A DNA stretch of 64,000 bases from Algoriphagus iocasae (GCF_014206875.1 NZ_JACIJO010000001.1:1328680-1392679); one strand, 5' to 3'. Positions 50,535 through 61,885 are shown, counted from the first letter of the stretch. Program-made: numbers and translations. Notes: a model not told the origin generated them from the sequence alone.

Positions 50535-50882
50535 AAAAAATCTTGAAATCAGTTTAGCTATTCAATTTGTATGGTAGTTGAATAATCTAAATAATTTTTG
50601 TCAACATTTAAACAATAATACGCGATTTGTCCCGGCTTGTTAATACAATTGGGATTATCTCTCATAAAATTGATTGACCATGATCTGCTTTTTATTAAAT
50701 ATTTTTTAGTCATTAATTTTTCTATGGACAACTTTTTTATTACGAATTCAATTTATCCTGATTCTTGAAATTATTCAAGGTTTGATAAATTTTTTACAAT
50801 ATTAAATGTGTTTTATATCCTAAAAAGAGTATTTTGCTTAATAATCTACTATTACATTGTTTGATGTTTTAACATGGGTCTT
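50535..50882. other. divergent intergenic region (about 340 bp)
   Basis: AT-rich; it must carry promoters for the cyclase and the second subtilase. I see no exact consensus promoter, hairpin or small gene in it. The last 20 bases resemble the region before the first subtilase. Confidence 0.5.
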
Positions 50883-52169
50883 ATGAAAAAGTTATTGTTT
50901 CTTACCAGTTTTTTGATTTTGAGTTTTGTCAGTCTTGGGCAAAGTACGTATGTCGTCACGATGAAAAACACCTTCGATAATCCAGTTCTGGAATCAAGGC
51001 AAAATAACTCAGATAGAATCCTACAATCTGATAGTAATAAAGGTAGAAGAGCTGAAAAGAAGAATAAACTTCAGAATTTCGTCAATAATAAAGGGATTCG
51101 AAAAATTGATAATCAGTTTGTGGATGTTAAAGTAGGGTTCGTTGCTCCATTGACGGATCAAGAGGTTCAAAGTTTAAAAAATGATCCTAATGTGGAAAGT
51201 GTTGTAATGGATATCCAAGTTCAAGGGAGGCCAATGATGCAAGGTGAACCAGGTTCACAAGGAAGGCCAATCATGCAAGGTCGTCCGATTATGCAGTCAA
51301 GGGGAATGACCAACTCTGATTGGTTATATGATGAGAATAACAAAGCAAGTTGTGCCATTGAATTAGTAGGCGGATCCATTAATAGCAATAATAGGAAAGA
51401 AAGTATTTGGATAATAGATACAGGAGTGGATATGACCCATAAAGATTTAAAAGTAAATAGGAATCAAAAGCTGGCTGCCTCCTTTGTTCTTGGTGAATCT
51501 CCATTTGAGGATTTTTTGGGCCATGGAACTCACTGTGCCGGCCTAGCTGCAGGCAAAGGGTCCGGAAGGCTTTCTGCAAATGGAGTTTCGTCTGGAGCAG
51601 AGATTATTCCTATAAAAGTATTTAATAGAGAGGGTGTTAGTAGCTGGTCAAAAATCTTATTAGCACTGGATCATATTGCAAATTACGGACAAGAAGGAGA
51701 TGTTGTATTGATGAGCTTAGGAAGCTATGATGTTTCTGAATGTAGTGATTCGAATCCTTTACTTACATCAGCAATTCTGAATATTGCCAATAAAGGCATG
51801 TTTGTGGTAATGTCAGCTGGAAATGAAGGAGGAGAGGCACACCGAAATTTACCTGGTTGTATAAATGGTCAAAATATTTTTACTGTTGGCGCTCTGGATT
51901 TTACTTGTGATAGTTTAGGAGAAAAATATTCTGAATCAAATTTTGGGTTAGATGTTGATTATTTTGTCCCTGGAAGTAAAGTATTTTCCACTTGGTCAAA
52001 AGATGCCTTAGGAAATGGAGAAAGAGGCAGCAATCCATATCAGATTATGTCTGGAACATCCATGGCTGCTGCAATTATGGCAGGGATCATACATGCTACA
52101 AATGGAAACCCTAAGAAAATTGGAGAAATTGATGTAGACGGAAAAACTTACCCAAAAGCTGGAAGATAA
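50883..52169 (+). CDS. subtilisin-like serine peptidase (S8), secreted
   Basis: I prefer ATG 50883 (MKKLLFLTSFLILSFVSLGQ, 428 residues), since the leader aligns with that of the paralogue at 46863; an ATG at 50874 would add three residues. The signal precedes an I9-like prodomain (STYVVTMKNTF to about 113), a linker with three RP(M/I)MQ units (GRPMMQGEPGSQ, GRPIMQGRPIMQ) and an S8 domain with Asp179, His214 and Ser393 (SGTSMAAAIMAG). This paralogue is soluble rather than a lipoprotein. It converges on the planctomycete-type operon with only 20 bases between. Confidence 0.9.
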   Translation: MKKLLFLTSFLILSFVSLGQSTYVVTMKNTFDNPVLESRQNNSDRILQSDSNKGRRAEKKNKLQNFVNNKGIRKIDNQFVDVKVGFVAPLTDQEVQSLKNDPNVESVVMDIQVQGRPMMQGEPGSQGRPIMQGRPIMQSRGMTNSDWLYDENNKASCAIELVGGSINSNNRKESIWIIDTGVDMTHKDLKVNRNQKLAASFVLGESPFEDFLGHGTHCAGLAAGKGSGRLSANGVSSGAEIIPIKVFNREGVSSWSKILLALDHIANYGQEGDVVLMSLGSYDVSECSDSNPLLTSAILNIANKGMFVVMSAGNEGGEAHRNLPGCINGQNIFTVGALDFTCDSLGEKYSESNFGLDVDYFVPGSKVFSTWSKDALGNGERGSNPYQIMSGTSMAAAIMAGIIHATNGNPKKIGEIDVDGKTYPKAGR

Positions 52170-52189
52170 AATTTGCTACTAGCTACATT

Positions 52190-54313
52190 TTAATCTTCCA
52201 AGAGCACCTCATCAATAAAAAACCAACCTTTTTCACCAGCTCCAGGATGCCATTTCGGCAATTTGGAGATTGGTGTTAATCTCACACGAATTTCATCATA
52301 TGATCCTTCAGGTAGGTCATACAATAAAGCTTCTAGTCTTGGTATTTTGATATCTTCGCTTTGAGGAGGAGTTTCCTTTATTGCCAATTCCCAGTTTCCA
52401 GATTTTTTAACCCAAATTTCAACCTGAGTAGGAGGAAAAATATAAGCGCTTTCATTATATAAAACACTGAAAACAATTTGTTTAGGCTTTCTTGAGTCAG
52501 CTAATTTCACAATAAAATCCGCAGGGTTTTCCTGAAAGCCAAGCCATTCACCAGTAGTGTGAGTTGGTTTACTTTTTACTTCATCGTTTAATGTAATTGC
52601 TCCTTTACCGGCGTATTTTTCATTTGGTTCAGAGAGTAGTTCGATTTCTGAAGGTTTGATTCCGGATTTGAATAATAAGATACTTTCCTCAGGACTCCCG
52701 ATCCAGCCCTTTGCAAAAGCCTTTGCACTGATTCTGGAAGTGTTTTTTAGTGAAAATGGACCTGAATACGATTTACTGGAAATACTATCTGGTGTCGACC
52801 CATCGAGCGTATATCGAATATCCACGGTCGGAATTGGATGCTTTATTTCCAAAAGAGTGCTATCCTTAAATAGAATATCATCGTAAATCAGTTTAGGGGC
52901 ATTCAATTCATAGATTAAACCAGATTCATCAAAACCAAAATCAATTTCTACGCCTACTAACTCTGTTTGAAGTTTTGTCATTCCGTTTTCCGAAAAATCC
53001 GTTTTCCAAGCAAAAAGCTTTTTCAGGTTCTTCAGCTTTTTAAGATCAGGGATGACTTCATCAGTGATTTTGTTTCCAGAAATAGCTAGACTTTCCAAAG
53101 TTTCTATCTTACTCAAATCTGAAATTTGTGAATTACTTAACCCTGCGAAATTCACCTGGATTTCCTCCAAATTTGGAAATTTGCTGAAAAGTGAAAGGTC
53201 AACACCTTCCAAGGGCATTTTATTCAAATTGATTTTGACCACCTGTTCTTTGATCTTGGTCAGGTCTTTTAAGCTTTCGGGATCAAAGGCAGAAATTCCG
53301 AAATAGGAAACTTCCAGAGCAGGAGAATCTGGGTACAAAGGATTGATTTTTCTGAAAAAATTATTCAATTCTTCCACCAAATCCGGATCTGCTGCATCGA
53401 ATGAATAGGTTTTATTTTCGTCAAACTTTGCTGAGGCAAAAATAAATAGATCGTTTTCAGGCTCAAGATCAACCACCTTCTTTTCGAAATCCGCTCCGTT
53501 CAAAACCCAGGCAGTCAATATTTCTAATTCTTCATCAGTTAGCTGCTCCTTGTTTTTGGGAGGCATGTGTTCTTTCTCTTCTTTAGGCAAATGTATTCGC
53601 TGGGTAAGCAAAGATTCTTTGGTGTCACCAGGGACGATAAATGGACCGGATTCTCCACCTTTTTTGATCCCTTCCAAATGATCCAATCGTAACTCACCTT
53701 TGATTTTCCCCTCCTTATGGCAACTCAGACACTTTGCTTCCAAAATAGGCTGAACCATATCAGTAAAAATAACGGCTTCTGAAAGCTGTACCTTCTTGAC
53801 TTCTTGGCTTTGAAAAGGTGCTAAAAGAAAATCTGATCCGTGGGTTAAATTGGCTCCCAAATGGCCAGTAAGGACAATAACAGCTCCCAATCCTATGGTT
53901 AATGGTTTTAAAAGAGCACTTTGTTTTTCTCTATAAAAATAAATCAAAATAGAGAGGACAAATGTGGCAATTCCCATCCATTGATGCCAATCTAAGTCCG
54001 CTCCTTCAAAATCTTCTTGTGCTAGCAATAAACCTGCTATGACGGTTATTCCTGCAAAATTACTTCCAATCAAAAGACAATAGGTTCCGACTTCTTTGAT
54101 CTCTGGTTTTAATTTAGGGATCCAGAAAAATACCAATCCCATTAAGATCAAAACAATTGGAAAATGGAGTAGTAGGGGATGTGACCTGCCGAGAACTTGA
54201 AGCCAATCTGGAATTAAAAGGTTAGAACCTCCAATTACCAAAATGCATGTCAACCCTAACCAAACGAAAAGCGAGTTTTCGAGGATTTGCTTAAACCTTT
54301 GTGCTTGAATCAT
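52190..54313 (-). CDS. membrane protein with cytochrome-like PSC1 motif, LRR-like and hexosaminidase-C-like domains
   Basis: The 707-residue protein has four or five membrane helices in its first 160 residues (DUF2231-like, HPLLLHFPIVLILMGLVFFW). A planctomycete cytochrome-like domain follows with Cys195-Leu-Ser-Cys198-His199 for covalent heme and MPP as a potential ligand Met. Then come leucine-rich-repeat-like segments (about 370-460, LEEIQVNFAGLSNSQISDLS) and a CHB_HEX_C-like beta domain (YTLDGSTPDS). It is the last gene of the DUF1549/1553 - DUF1501 operon (five-base gap). Function is unestablished. Confidence 0.85.
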   Translation of the reverse strand: MIQAQRFKQILENSLFVWLGLTCILVIGGSNLLIPDWLQVLGRSHPLLLHFPIVLILMGLVFFWIPKLKPEIKEVGTYCLLIGSNFAGITVIAGLLLAQEDFEGADLDWHQWMGIATFVLSILIYFYREKQSALLKPLTIGLGAVIVLTGHLGANLTHGSDFLLAPFQSQEVKKVQLSEAVIFTDMVQPILEAKCLSCHKEGKIKGELRLDHLEGIKKGGESGPFIVPGDTKESLLTQRIHLPKEEKEHMPPKNKEQLTDEELEILTAWVLNGADFEKKVVDLEPENDLFIFASAKFDENKTYSFDAADPDLVEELNNFFRKINPLYPDSPALEVSYFGISAFDPESLKDLTKIKEQVVKINLNKMPLEGVDLSLFSKFPNLEEIQVNFAGLSNSQISDLSKIETLESLAISGNKITDEVIPDLKKLKNLKKLFAWKTDFSENGMTKLQTELVGVEIDFGFDESGLIYELNAPKLIYDDILFKDSTLLEIKHPIPTVDIRYTLDGSTPDSISSKSYSGPFSLKNTSRISAKAFAKGWIGSPEESILLFKSGIKPSEIELLSEPNEKYAGKGAITLNDEVKSKPTHTTGEWLGFQENPADFIVKLADSRKPKQIVFSVLYNESAYIFPPTQVEIWVKKSGNWELAIKETPPQSEDIKIPRLEALLYDLPEGSYDEIRVRLTPISKLPKWHPGAGEKGWFFIDEVLLED

Positions 54314-54318
54314 AAATT

Positions 54319-55773
54319 TTAGGCCAGTAAATCCTTAATGACTTTTCCTGAAACATCAGTTAATCTATACCTTCTTCCTAAATGCTTGTAGGTAAGTCGC
54401 TCATGGTCGATTCCCATAAGATGAAGCATTGTTGCTTGGAAATCGTGGACATGAACAGGGTTTTCGACAATGTTGTAGCCAAATTCATCCGTTTCTCCAT
54501 AGACCATTCCGGACTTGACACCGCCACCGGCCATCCAAATGGAAAACGCTCGAGGATGGTGGTCTCTTCCATAATTATCAAGCTGGATTTTACCCTGGCA
54601 ATAATTCGTTCTACCAAACTCCCCACCCCAAATCACTAAAGTTTCATCAAGCAAACCTCTTTGTTTCAAATCAGAAATCAATGCTGCCGAAGCCTGATCT
54701 ACATCTTTTGCTTGCATGGCCATTTGAGAAGGTAAATCTCCATGTTGATCCCAGCCTTGGTGATAAAGCTGAACGAATCTAACGCCGCTTTCCGAAAGCT
54801 TTCTTGCTAGCAGGCAATTGGCTGCATATGTTCCTGGCACCAAACAATCCGGACCATACATTTTGATGATACTATCTGGTTCTTTAGAGACATCAGTCAT
54901 TTCAGGAACAGCGGTTTGCATCCTAAAAGCCATTTCGTATTGCTGGATTTTAGCACTGATTTCAGGATCATTAAATTCTCGATAACTGAGGTCATTCATG
55001 GCCGCTATCTGATCTAACATTTTCCTTCTTTCATCCCGAGACATGGATTTTGGATCTTTTAAATACAAAACCGGGTCTTCGGAATTAGAAAATTGGACGC
55101 CTTGATGCGTAGCATCTAAAAACCCATTGCTCCAAAGCTTTGAATAAACTCCCTGTCCATTTCCTTTTCCTCTACTCAAAAGGACACAGAAGGCAGGTAA
55201 ATTGCTGTTTTCACTTCCCAAACCATAACTAAGCCAAGAACCCATACTTGGACGGTTTCCAACTTGCGCTCCTGTTTGGAAAAATGTCAAAGCGGGATCG
55301 TGATTGATTGCCTCTGTATGCATGGATTTGACGATACAAATATCGTCTACCACACTGGCAGTATGCGGAAATATTTCAGAAATCCATGCTCTGGATTCCC
55401 CGTATTGATTGAATTTAAAATAGGAACCCACCAATGGAAATGAGGATTGTCCTGCAGTCATCCCTGTGAGTCTTTGGCCTTGACGAATTGATTCAGGCAA
55501 TTCCTCGCCCATATTTTTATTTAATAAAGGCTTGTAATCAAATGATTCCAATTGGCTAGGAGCTCCATTTTGGAAAAGGTAAATTACTCGTTTAGCCTTC
55601 GGAGCAAAATGAGGGAGAGCAGCCATGATAGCTTCTTCGTCCGGGCTACCTCCTTTAAACAAATCTGGAATTAAAAGTGAACCTAATGCCGCACTCCCAA
55701 CTCCCAAGCTCAACTTGGACAAAAACTTTCTTCTGTTAAGATTTAATCCCTGCTCTAAAATTTCCTTGTCCAT
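54319..55773 (-). CDS. DUF1501 protein, Tat-exported
   Basis: The 484-residue protein starts with [20 protein letters not shown], a classic twin-arginine signal with Arg14-Arg15, so it is exported folded. The DUF1501 domain has the fold of alkaline phosphatase/sulfatase-like enzymes; [22 protein letters not shown] start ([17 protein letters not shown]), [32 protein letters not shown] and [15 protein letters not shown] are visible. Substrate unknown. It lies two bases after the DUF1549/1553 gene and is the middle of three cotranscribed genes. Confidence 0.9.
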   Translation of the reverse strand: MDKEILEQGLNLNRRKFLSKLSLGVGSAALGSLLIPDLFKGGSPDEEAIMAALPHFAPKAKRVIYLFQNGAPSQLESFDYKPLLNKNMGEELPESIRQGQRLTGMTAGQSSFPLVGSYFKFNQYGESRAWISEIFPHTASVVDDICIVKSMHTEAINHDPALTFFQTGAQVGNRPSMGSWLSYGLGSENSNLPAFCVLLSRGKGNGQGVYSKLWSNGFLDATHQGVQFSNSEDPVLYLKDPKSMSRDERRKMLDQIAAMNDLSYREFNDPEISAKIQQYEMAFRMQTAVPEMTDVSKEPDSIIKMYGPDCLVPGTYAANCLLARKLSESGVRFVQLYHQGWDQHGDLPSQMAMQAKDVDQASAALISDLKQRGLLDETLVIWGGEFGRTNYCQGKIQLDNYGRDHHPRAFSIWMAGGGVKSGMVYGETDEFGYNIVENPVHVHDFQATMLHLMGIDHERLTYKHLGRRYRLTDVSGKVIKDLLA

Positions 55774-55775
55774 CT

Positions 55776-58091
55776 TTAAATCTTTGTAATAGTTTCTTCC
55801 AAATTGTATAAACTGACGATCACCTGCATCAATGCGGCAGTTCTGGCATTCTCCTGTTCTGATGAAATTGGATACTCCCCAACTTCAAGAGTTGGTTTGA
55901 TCTGATCCTGATTCGATTCAAACCGTTTCAGTTGATCCTCAAAATAACTTTCCAATAACTCTTCTTCCTCTGAGTTCATATCTCGGCAAAGAATCCTCTT
56001 AAATGCCATTTGAATTGCTTCATTGTCATTTTCGTAAGTTTCTTCCAGATTCGCTGCAAGGACTCTCGAAGCTTCTAAAACCATCGGGTCATTCAGCATC
56101 ACTAATGCCTGTAATGGCGTATTGGTTCTTCCTCGACCCACTTCACATTGATCTCTGTTGCTGGAATCGAAAATAATTGCCTTTGGAGGTGGTACGGTCA
56201 GCTTAATGAAATTATATAGCCCTCTACGGTAAAGACTTTTTCCGGTGTCTTGAACATACGTTGCCAAGACTCCGCGACCTGAAGAAGCCGCTTCCCAAAC
56301 ACCTTCTGGCTGATAAGGTTTTACGCTAGGACCACCGAGTTCTTGGTGTAGTAAGCCGCTACTAGCTAAAACTAAATCCTGAATATTTTCTGCTGATAAC
56401 CTTAGTCTTGGTGCTCTTGCTAAATAGATGTTTTCAGGATCTTTAGCCAAATGATTTTTGGTGATCTCGGCTGATTGTTGGTAGGTTGCAGAGCTAAGGA
56501 TTTGCTTTAATAATCGCTTGATATCCCATCCATTTTCCATAAAATCTGCAGCTAGCCAATTTAGAAGCTCAGGATGACTTGGTAAATCTCCTTGCATTCC
56601 AAAGTCTCCGGCGGATTTTACGATGCCTGTACCGAATATTTCCTGCCAAATCAAATTTACAAAGACTCTTGAAGTAAGTGGGTTGTCTCTGTTGGTGGTC
56701 CATTCTGCTAGCCCAAGCCGATTAGCTTCAAGACCTTTTGGGAATTCTAAGATCGAGGAAGGAGTAGATGCGGAAACAGGTACGGAAGGAGCGTCATAGA
56801 CACCTCTATCTAAAATGTACGTGGTCCTTTTTTCTTCTTCACCTAGTTCGCCCATCACCGATACACTTAATTTGGAAGTGTCCTGATAGTTAATGAAACT
56901 CATTATTCCTGAAAGATCCTGCTCGTCAATCCAAAGAATAGGAGTTTTTGCAGGTTTGGAAACAGAAACATCCCCTTCATATCCCTTTTCAGGTGTATTG
57001 TTGAAGAAGGCAAACATTTCATAATATTCCTGTTGGGAAAATGGATCGTATTTATGGTCATGGCATTGTGCACATTCCATCGTGATTCCCAAGACCCCTT
57101 TGCTGAATGTATTTGTTTTGTCTAGAACATATTCAATTCTATATTCTTCATCGATTACACCACCTTCTTCGGTGTACTTGTGATTTCTATTAAAAGCTGT
57201 CGCTAAAATCTGCTCTTTGGTGGGGTCAGGAAGCAAATCTCCCGCAAGTTGCCAAGTGATAAACTGGTCATAAGGCATATTTTCATTAAATGCATGAATT
57301 ACCCAATCTCGATAAGGCCATTGTCCTCTGATGTTGTCATCTTGATACCCGTAGCTATCTGCATATCTGGAAATATCCATCCAAAGCACGGCAAGTTTTT
57401 CTCCGAAAGATTGGTCAGATAAAAGGCCATTTAATAGGTCTTCGTAGCTATTTTCACCAGTCAAATCTCCAAACCGATCTAATAACTCCGGACTAGGAGG
57501 CAGTCCAGTCAGATCCAGACTTGCTCGTTTGATTAATTCATGTGGTTTTGCAACAGGGTTAGGTTCAAGCCCATTTTCCTCCATTTTTTGAAGCACAAAT
57601 CGATCAATTTCATTCTTAGACCAATCATCAGAAGGAGGGAGGTTAGGCTTTTCAACTTTTGTAAAAGCCCAGTGGGGTTCATATTTCGCACCTTGTTCTA
57701 TCCATTTTTTAATCAGAGTGATTTCTCTTTCTGTCAACACCAGATTTGATTCAGGAGGGGGCATCATTTCCCCTGGATCCTCAGAAATGATCCTGTGGTA
57801 AACTTCAGACTCTTGAAGGTTTCCAGAAACTAAAGCAAATTTCCCTGGGCTTTCTTTTAGTGCAGCAAAAGCTCCATCCTCGGTGTCTAACCTTAAATCA
57901 GCTTCTCTTTTATTGGCATCAGGACCATGGCATGCAAAGCATTTGTCAGATAAAATCGGACGGATGTGAAAATTGTAGCTCACTTGGTCAATTCCTGTTA
58001 GAGTACTGCTACTCTCGTTTTTTTCCTGACAAGAGAATAAAATGGCAGCTAGCGAAACTAAAACCGGAATTTTTATCTGCTTAAAGGTCAT
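55776..58091 (-). CDS. PSC1 + DUF1549 + DUF1553 lipoprotein
   Basis: The 771-residue protein has a lipobox (AAILFSC, Cys21). A planctomycete cytochrome-like PSC1 domain (about 45-145) carries Cys51-Phe-Ala-Cys54-His55 and MMPP. It is followed by DUF1549 (about 155-360, [48 protein letters not shown] with a second CxxCH) and DUF1553 (about 440-730, [50 protein letters not shown]). Two heme-type motifs and an outer-envelope location are predicted. It heads the three-gene operon. Confidence 0.92.
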   Translation of the reverse strand: MTFKQIKIPVLVSLAAILFSCQEKNESSSTLTGIDQVSYNFHIRPILSDKCFACHGPDANKREADLRLDTEDGAFAALKESPGKFALVSGNLQESEVYHRIISEDPGEMMPPPESNLVLTEREITLIKKWIEQGAKYEPHWAFTKVEKPNLPPSDDWSKNEIDRFVLQKMEENGLEPNPVAKPHELIKRASLDLTGLPPSPELLDRFGDLTGENSYEDLLNGLLSDQSFGEKLAVLWMDISRYADSYGYQDDNIRGQWPYRDWVIHAFNENMPYDQFITWQLAGDLLPDPTKEQILATAFNRNHKYTEEGGVIDEEYRIEYVLDKTNTFSKGVLGITMECAQCHDHKYDPFSQQEYYEMFAFFNNTPEKGYEGDVSVSKPAKTPILWIDEQDLSGIMSFINYQDTSKLSVSVMGELGEEEKRTTYILDRGVYDAPSVPVSASTPSSILEFPKGLEANRLGLAEWTTNRDNPLTSRVFVNLIWQEIFGTGIVKSAGDFGMQGDLPSHPELLNWLAADFMENGWDIKRLLKQILSSATYQQSAEITKNHLAKDPENIYLARAPRLRLSAENIQDLVLASSGLLHQELGGPSVKPYQPEGVWEAASSGRGVLATYVQDTGKSLYRRGLYNFIKLTVPPPKAIIFDSSNRDQCEVGRGRTNTPLQALVMLNDPMVLEASRVLAANLEETYENDNEAIQMAFKRILCRDMNSEEEELLESYFEDQLKRFESNQDQIKPTLEVGEYPISSEQENARTAALMQVIVSLYNLEETITKI

Positions 58092-58250
58092 TTGGGGTAA
58101 TTTTAGGTTTTCAAGTTATAAAAAAAAATAACAAAAGTCATCCGGTATTTATTCAAATTTTTTAAATATTAACTCCCGAAAAATACTTCTTGATAGCCAA
58201 TCTACTAGAAAAACATGATTAGTAGTTAAGTTGAAAATTTCATTAAAATA

Positions 58251-58280
58251 AAAAAAGCTGCCCATTTGAGCAGCTTTTAA
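58251..58280 (-). terminator. terminator of the accB-accC operon
   Basis: AAAAGCTGC / GCAGCTTTT with an eight-base loop is followed by T7 on the minus strand. It lies 18 bases beyond the accC stop. Confidence 0.85.
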
Positions 58281-58297
58281 CTTGGTATAAGGTTGGA

Positions 58298-59647
58298 TTA
58301 TTTTTTAATAACTGAGAAATCAAATGTTTCCAGGAACTTCGTAGTGAAGTTTCCAGCTTTAAATTCAGGATCTTCCAATAAAGCGATATGGAAAGGAATT
58401 GTAGTTTTGATTCCATCAATCACAAACTCTTCCAAAGCTCTTTTCATTCTTACAATTACCTCTTCTCTGGACTGACCGCTAACAATTAGTTTGGCAATCA
58501 TTGAGTCGTAATTTGGAGGAATCACATATCCTGCATAAACGTGAGAGTCAACTCTGACACCTCTGCCTCCTGGGATATGAAGATTGTTGATTTTTCCTGG
58601 ACTTGGTCTGAACCCATTTGCAGGATCTTCGGCATTGATTCTACATTCCATTGCAAATAGCTTTGGATAGTAGTTTTTACCACTGATGACATCTCCAGCG
58701 GCTACTTTGATTTGTTCTTTGATCAAATCAAAGTCAGTTACTTCTTCTGTAATCGGATGCTCCACCTGAATTCGGGTGTTCATCTCCATAAAGTAGAAGT
58801 TTCTGTTTTTATCCACCAGGAATTCAATCGTTCCAGCTCCTTCGTATCCGATGGCTTCTGCTCCTTTAATGGCTGCTTCACCCATTGCATTTCTCAATTC
58901 ATCTGTAATGAAAGGAGATGGAGTTTCTTCAACTAATTTTTGGTGTCTTCTTTGGATTGAACAGTCTCTTTCAGATAGGTGACATGCTCTTCCTTTATTA
59001 TCTCCTATAATCTGGATTTCGATATGTCTAGGCTCTTCTACGAATTTTTCTAGATACAATCCATCGTTTCCGAAAGCAGCTCCAGATTCCATTCTAGCAT
59101 CATCCCAAGCTTTTTTGAAACCGCTTTCTTCTTTCACGATTCTCATTCCTCGGCCACCACCACCTGCAGTTGCTTTCAGGATTACTGGGTAACCCATTTC
59201 ATTTGCAAGTTTGACGCCTTGTTCGATAGACTCTAAAAGTCCATCTGATCCAGGAACTGTAGGAACACCAGCTTCTCTCATGGTTGCTTTAGCCGTAGCC
59301 TTGTCACCCATTTTAGCGATCATTTCTGGACTTGCTCCTATAAACTTGATGCCATATTCTTCACAAATTCTTGAGAATTCAGCATTTTCTGAAAGGAAAC
59401 CATATCCCGGGTGAATCGCGTCAGCATTGGTGATTTCAGCTGCTGCAATAATTCGAGGGATATTTAAGTAAGACTCTCTACTTGGAGCAGGGCCAATACA
59501 AACTGCTTCGTCCGCAAATCTTACATGAAGGCTATCTTTGTCAGCAGTAGAATAAACAGCAACCGTTTTGATTCCCATTTCCTTGCAGGTACGGATCACT
59601 CGTAGTGCTATTTCCCCTCTATTGGCAATTAGTATCTTTTTAAACAC
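58298..59647 (-). CDS. accC: acetyl-CoA carboxylase, biotin carboxylase subunit
   Basis: The 449-residue enzyme carboxylates biotin on BCCP with ATP and bicarbonate in fatty-acid synthesis. It begins [20 protein letters not shown], has the ATP-grasp glycine loop [30 protein letters not shown] and the active-site [12 protein letters not shown]. Length is exactly that of the subunit. It starts 24 bases after accB and ends at a terminator. Confidence 0.96.
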   Translation of the reverse strand: MFKKILIANRGEIALRVIRTCKEMGIKTVAVYSTADKDSLHVRFADEAVCIGPAPSRESYLNIPRIIAAAEITNADAIHPGYGFLSENAEFSRICEEYGIKFIGASPEMIAKMGDKATAKATMREAGVPTVPGSDGLLESIEQGVKLANEMGYPVILKATAGGGGRGMRIVKEESGFKKAWDDARMESGAAFGNDGLYLEKFVEEPRHIEIQIIGDNKGRACHLSERDCSIQRRHQKLVEETPSPFITDELRNAMGEAAIKGAEAIGYEGAGTIEFLVDKNRNFYFMEMNTRIQVEHPITEEVTDFDLIKEQIKVAAGDVISGKNYYPKLFAMECRINAEDPANGFRPSPGKINNLHIPGGRGVRVDSHVYAGYVIPPNYDSMIAKLIVSGQSREEVIVRMKRALEEFVIDGIKTTIPFHIALLEDPEFKAGNFTTKFLETFDFSVIKK

Positions 59648-59671
59648 GGTGTTTTCTTTTAGTTTGGAAAA

Positions 59672-60151
59672 TTATCCTGCAGGATCTACAAGGAATAAAG
59701 GCTGATCATATTCTACTGGAGTAGAATTAGTTACCAATATTTTCACAATTTTTCCAGAAACTTCAGACTCGATTTCATTGAAAAGCTTCATAGCTTCGAT
59801 GATACAAACTGTCTGTCCTGGTTTTACACTGTCTCCTACGTTTACAAAAGCCGGAGAGTCAGGATTAGGAGTCAAATAGAAAGTTCCGATCATTGGGGAT
59901 TTAATTTCCACCAAATTTGAAGCCTCTTGAGCTGCAGGAGCCGCAGCAGGAGCTGCCGGAGCAGGTGCTGGAGCCGCTTGAGCAGGTGCCGGAGCTGCAA
60001 CTGGTGCAGGTGCCGGAGCAGCTTCCACTACTCGTACGTTGGATGAATCTTTCTTAATTGATAGTTCAAACTCATCAGTTTTGATTTTGACTTCTGCCAA
60101 GCCTGAATTTGAGATATAATCAATCAGCTCTTGAATCTCTTTAGGTTTCAT
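59672..60151 (-). CDS. accB: biotin carboxyl carrier protein of acetyl-CoA carboxylase
   Basis: The 159-residue protein has an N-terminal helical part (1-42), a long Ala/Pro linker (about 44-76) and the biotinyl domain, with the biotin attachment Lys122 in [15 protein letters not shown] and the [13 protein letters not shown] start. It carries carboxybiotin between biotin carboxylase and carboxyltransferase. It is cotranscribed with accC. The Ala/Pro linker makes it low-complexity but otherwise standard. Confidence 0.96.
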   Translation of the reverse strand: MKPKEIQELIDYISNSGLAEVKIKTDEFELSIKKDSSNVRVVEAAPAPAPVAAPAPAQAAPAPAPAAPAAAPAAQEASNLVEIKSPMIGTFYLTPNPDSPAFVNVGDSVKPGQTVCIIEAMKLFNEIESEVSGKIVKILVTNSTPVEYDQPLFLVDPAG

Positions 60152-60198
60152 AGTCTCGTTTTTATTAAAATGTCCAAGGACAATCCAAAATTGGGTTT

Positions 60199-60236
60199 AA
60201 ATAAAAATAGCTGTTACAATCAGTAATGCACAGCTA
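60199..60236 (-). terminator. weak terminator-like hairpin after efp
   Basis: On the minus strand TAGCTGT / ACAGCTA (15-base loop) is followed by TTTTTATTT. It lies six bases beyond the efp stop and may attenuate transcription before accB. Confidence 0.5.
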
Positions 60237-60242
60237 AGTTAA

Positions 60243-60806
60243 TTATTTTACTCGTTCGGAATAGGATCCGTCTCTAGTATCTACTTTGATCATGATATCC
60301 TGCTCTACAAACAATGGTACCATTACCGTCGCTCCAGTTTCTACTGTCGCAGGTTTAAGGGCGTTTGTAGCAGTATCTCCTTTGATACCAGGTTCTGTAT
60401 AGGTGATCATCAGCTCTACAAATGGAGGTAATTCTACAGAAAGTGGTGTTTCAGTCTCGTCATGAACTAAGATGTCAACCAATTGTCCGTCTTTCAAAAG
60501 ATTTGATCTTTCGATCAGTTTTTCTTCAATAGAAATCTGCTCAAATGTATTGGTGTCCATAAAATGGTATCCCAAATCATCCTTATATAGGAATTGATGT
60601 GGTCTTTTCTCAACCCGGGCAGTTTCTACTTTTTCCCCCGCATTAAATGTTTTATCCAGAGTTTTGCCAGTTGTAAGTCCTTTTAGCTTAGTTCTTACGA
60701 AAGCCGCACCCTTTCCAGGTTTTACGTGCTGGAATTCAACAATGGTAAAAATATCATTGTTCATCACCAGACAAAGCCCGTTTTTAAAATCTGCAGTACT
60801 TGCCAT
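60243..60806 (-). CDS. efp: translation elongation factor P
   Basis: The 187-residue protein has the three beta domains of EF-P. The loop [16 protein letters not shown] carries Lys32, the residue that is modified in many species and contacts the peptidyl-tRNA, which helps ribosomes through proline runs. [12 protein letters not shown] and [20 protein letters not shown] are family segments. It starts 23 bases after fabH. Length is standard. Confidence 0.96.
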   Translation of the reverse strand: MASTADFKNGLCLVMNNDIFTIVEFQHVKPGKGAAFVRTKLKGLTTGKTLDKTFNAGEKVETARVEKRPHQFLYKDDLGYHFMDTNTFEQISIEEKLIERSNLLKDGQLVDILVHDETETPLSVELPPFVELMITYTEPGIKGDTATNALKPATVETGATVMVPLFVEQDIMIKVDTRDGSYSERVK

Positions 60807-60829
60807 ATGTTTACTTATTAATTAACGAA

Positions 60830-61831
60830 TTATTTTGGGTCGTATCCCCACTTCATATAAATAGCTCCCCAGGTGAATCCACCTCCGAATGCTGCCAAAA
60901 TCAAATTGTCTCCTTTTTTCAATTGGCTTTCATAATCCCAAAGACAAAGTGGGAGAGTAGCAGCAGTGGTGTTGCCATATTTCTCAATATTCATCATGAC
61001 TTTGTCTGAACCGATTCCCATTCTGCTCGAAGTGGCATCGATGATTCTCTTGTTTGCCTGATGAGGTACCAGCCAAGCGACATCATCACTTGTCAGATTG
61101 TTTCTTTCCATGACAGCTGCACTGACATCCGCCATATTGGTTACTGCAAATTTAAATACAGTTGAGCCTTCCTGAGCAGCAAAATGTTCACGGGCATCCA
61201 CTGTTTCATGAGTAGCAGGTTTCATACTGCCTCCAGCTTTCATATTCAGGTAAGGAGCTCCAGATCCATCTGAATGAAGAAGTGCATCCATGATTCCGAA
61301 CTCTTCTGTGGTTGGTTCCAATAGCACCGCTCCTGCACCATCTCCAAAAAGGATACAGGTGGTACGATCTTCATAATTTACAATCGAGGACATTTTATCT
61401 GCTCCTACTACGATTACTTTCTTATGCTGACCAGTTTGGATGAATTGACTTCCGATTTGAAGTGCATATAAAAATCCAGAACAAGCTGCTGAAATATCAA
61501 AACTAAAGCTTTTTTTAGCGCCTACTTTATCTGCGATGATATTAGCAGTAGCAGGAAAAGGCATGTCAGGTGTTACAGTAGCGCAAATAATCAGGTCAAT
61601 ATCCATTGGATCGGTATTGGTTTTTGCCAATAAACCTTTGATTGCCTCTACACCCATGACAGAAGTTCCCTGATTTTCACCCTTGAGAATTCTTCTTTCT
61701 TTGATTCCTGTTCTTGTGTAAATCCACTCGTCGTTGGTATCTACCAGAGTTTCAAGTTCTTTGTTAGTTAATCGGTACTCAGGAACGTATCCTTGAATCC
61801 CGGTCACCATGGCTCTGATTTTGTCCATCAT
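60830..61831 (-). CDS. fabH: beta-ketoacyl-ACP synthase III
   Basis: The 333-residue enzyme condenses acyl-CoA with malonyl-ACP to start fatty-acid synthesis. The triad is intact: Cys117 in [13 protein letters not shown], His in [11 protein letters not shown] and Asn in [19 protein letters not shown] and [12 protein letters not shown] are hallmarks. It starts with MMDKIRA; either Met is possible. It is the first gene of fabH-efp-accB-accC and has a promoter at 61855-61885. Confidence 0.95.
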   Translation of the reverse strand: MMDKIRAMVTGIQGYVPEYRLTNKELETLVDTNDEWIYTRTGIKERRILKGENQGTSVMGVEAIKGLLAKTNTDPMDIDLIICATVTPDMPFPATANIIADKVGAKKSFSFDISAACSGFLYALQIGSQFIQTGQHKKVIVVGADKMSSIVNYEDRTTCILFGDGAGAVLLEPTTEEFGIMDALLHSDGSGAPYLNMKAGGSMKPATHETVDAREHFAAQEGSTVFKFAVTNMADVSAAVMERNNLTSDDVAWLVPHQANKRIIDATSSRMGIGSDKVMMNIEKYGNTTAATLPLCLWDYESQLKKGDNLILAAFGGGFTWGAIYMKWGYDPK

Positions 61832-61854
61832 ATTTTGGTTATGCTAAGGAGCCC

Positions 61855-61885
61855 CAAATATAAAACTCCTTAAAATGGGTTGAAA
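61855..61885 (-). promoter_or_regulatory. promoter of the fabH operon
   Basis: On the minus strand TTTC at 61885-61882, a 19-base spacer, then TATATTTG at 61862-61855 match the Bacteroidota consensus with one mismatch in the -33 box. The leader before ATG 61831 would be about 17 bases. Confidence 0.55.
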
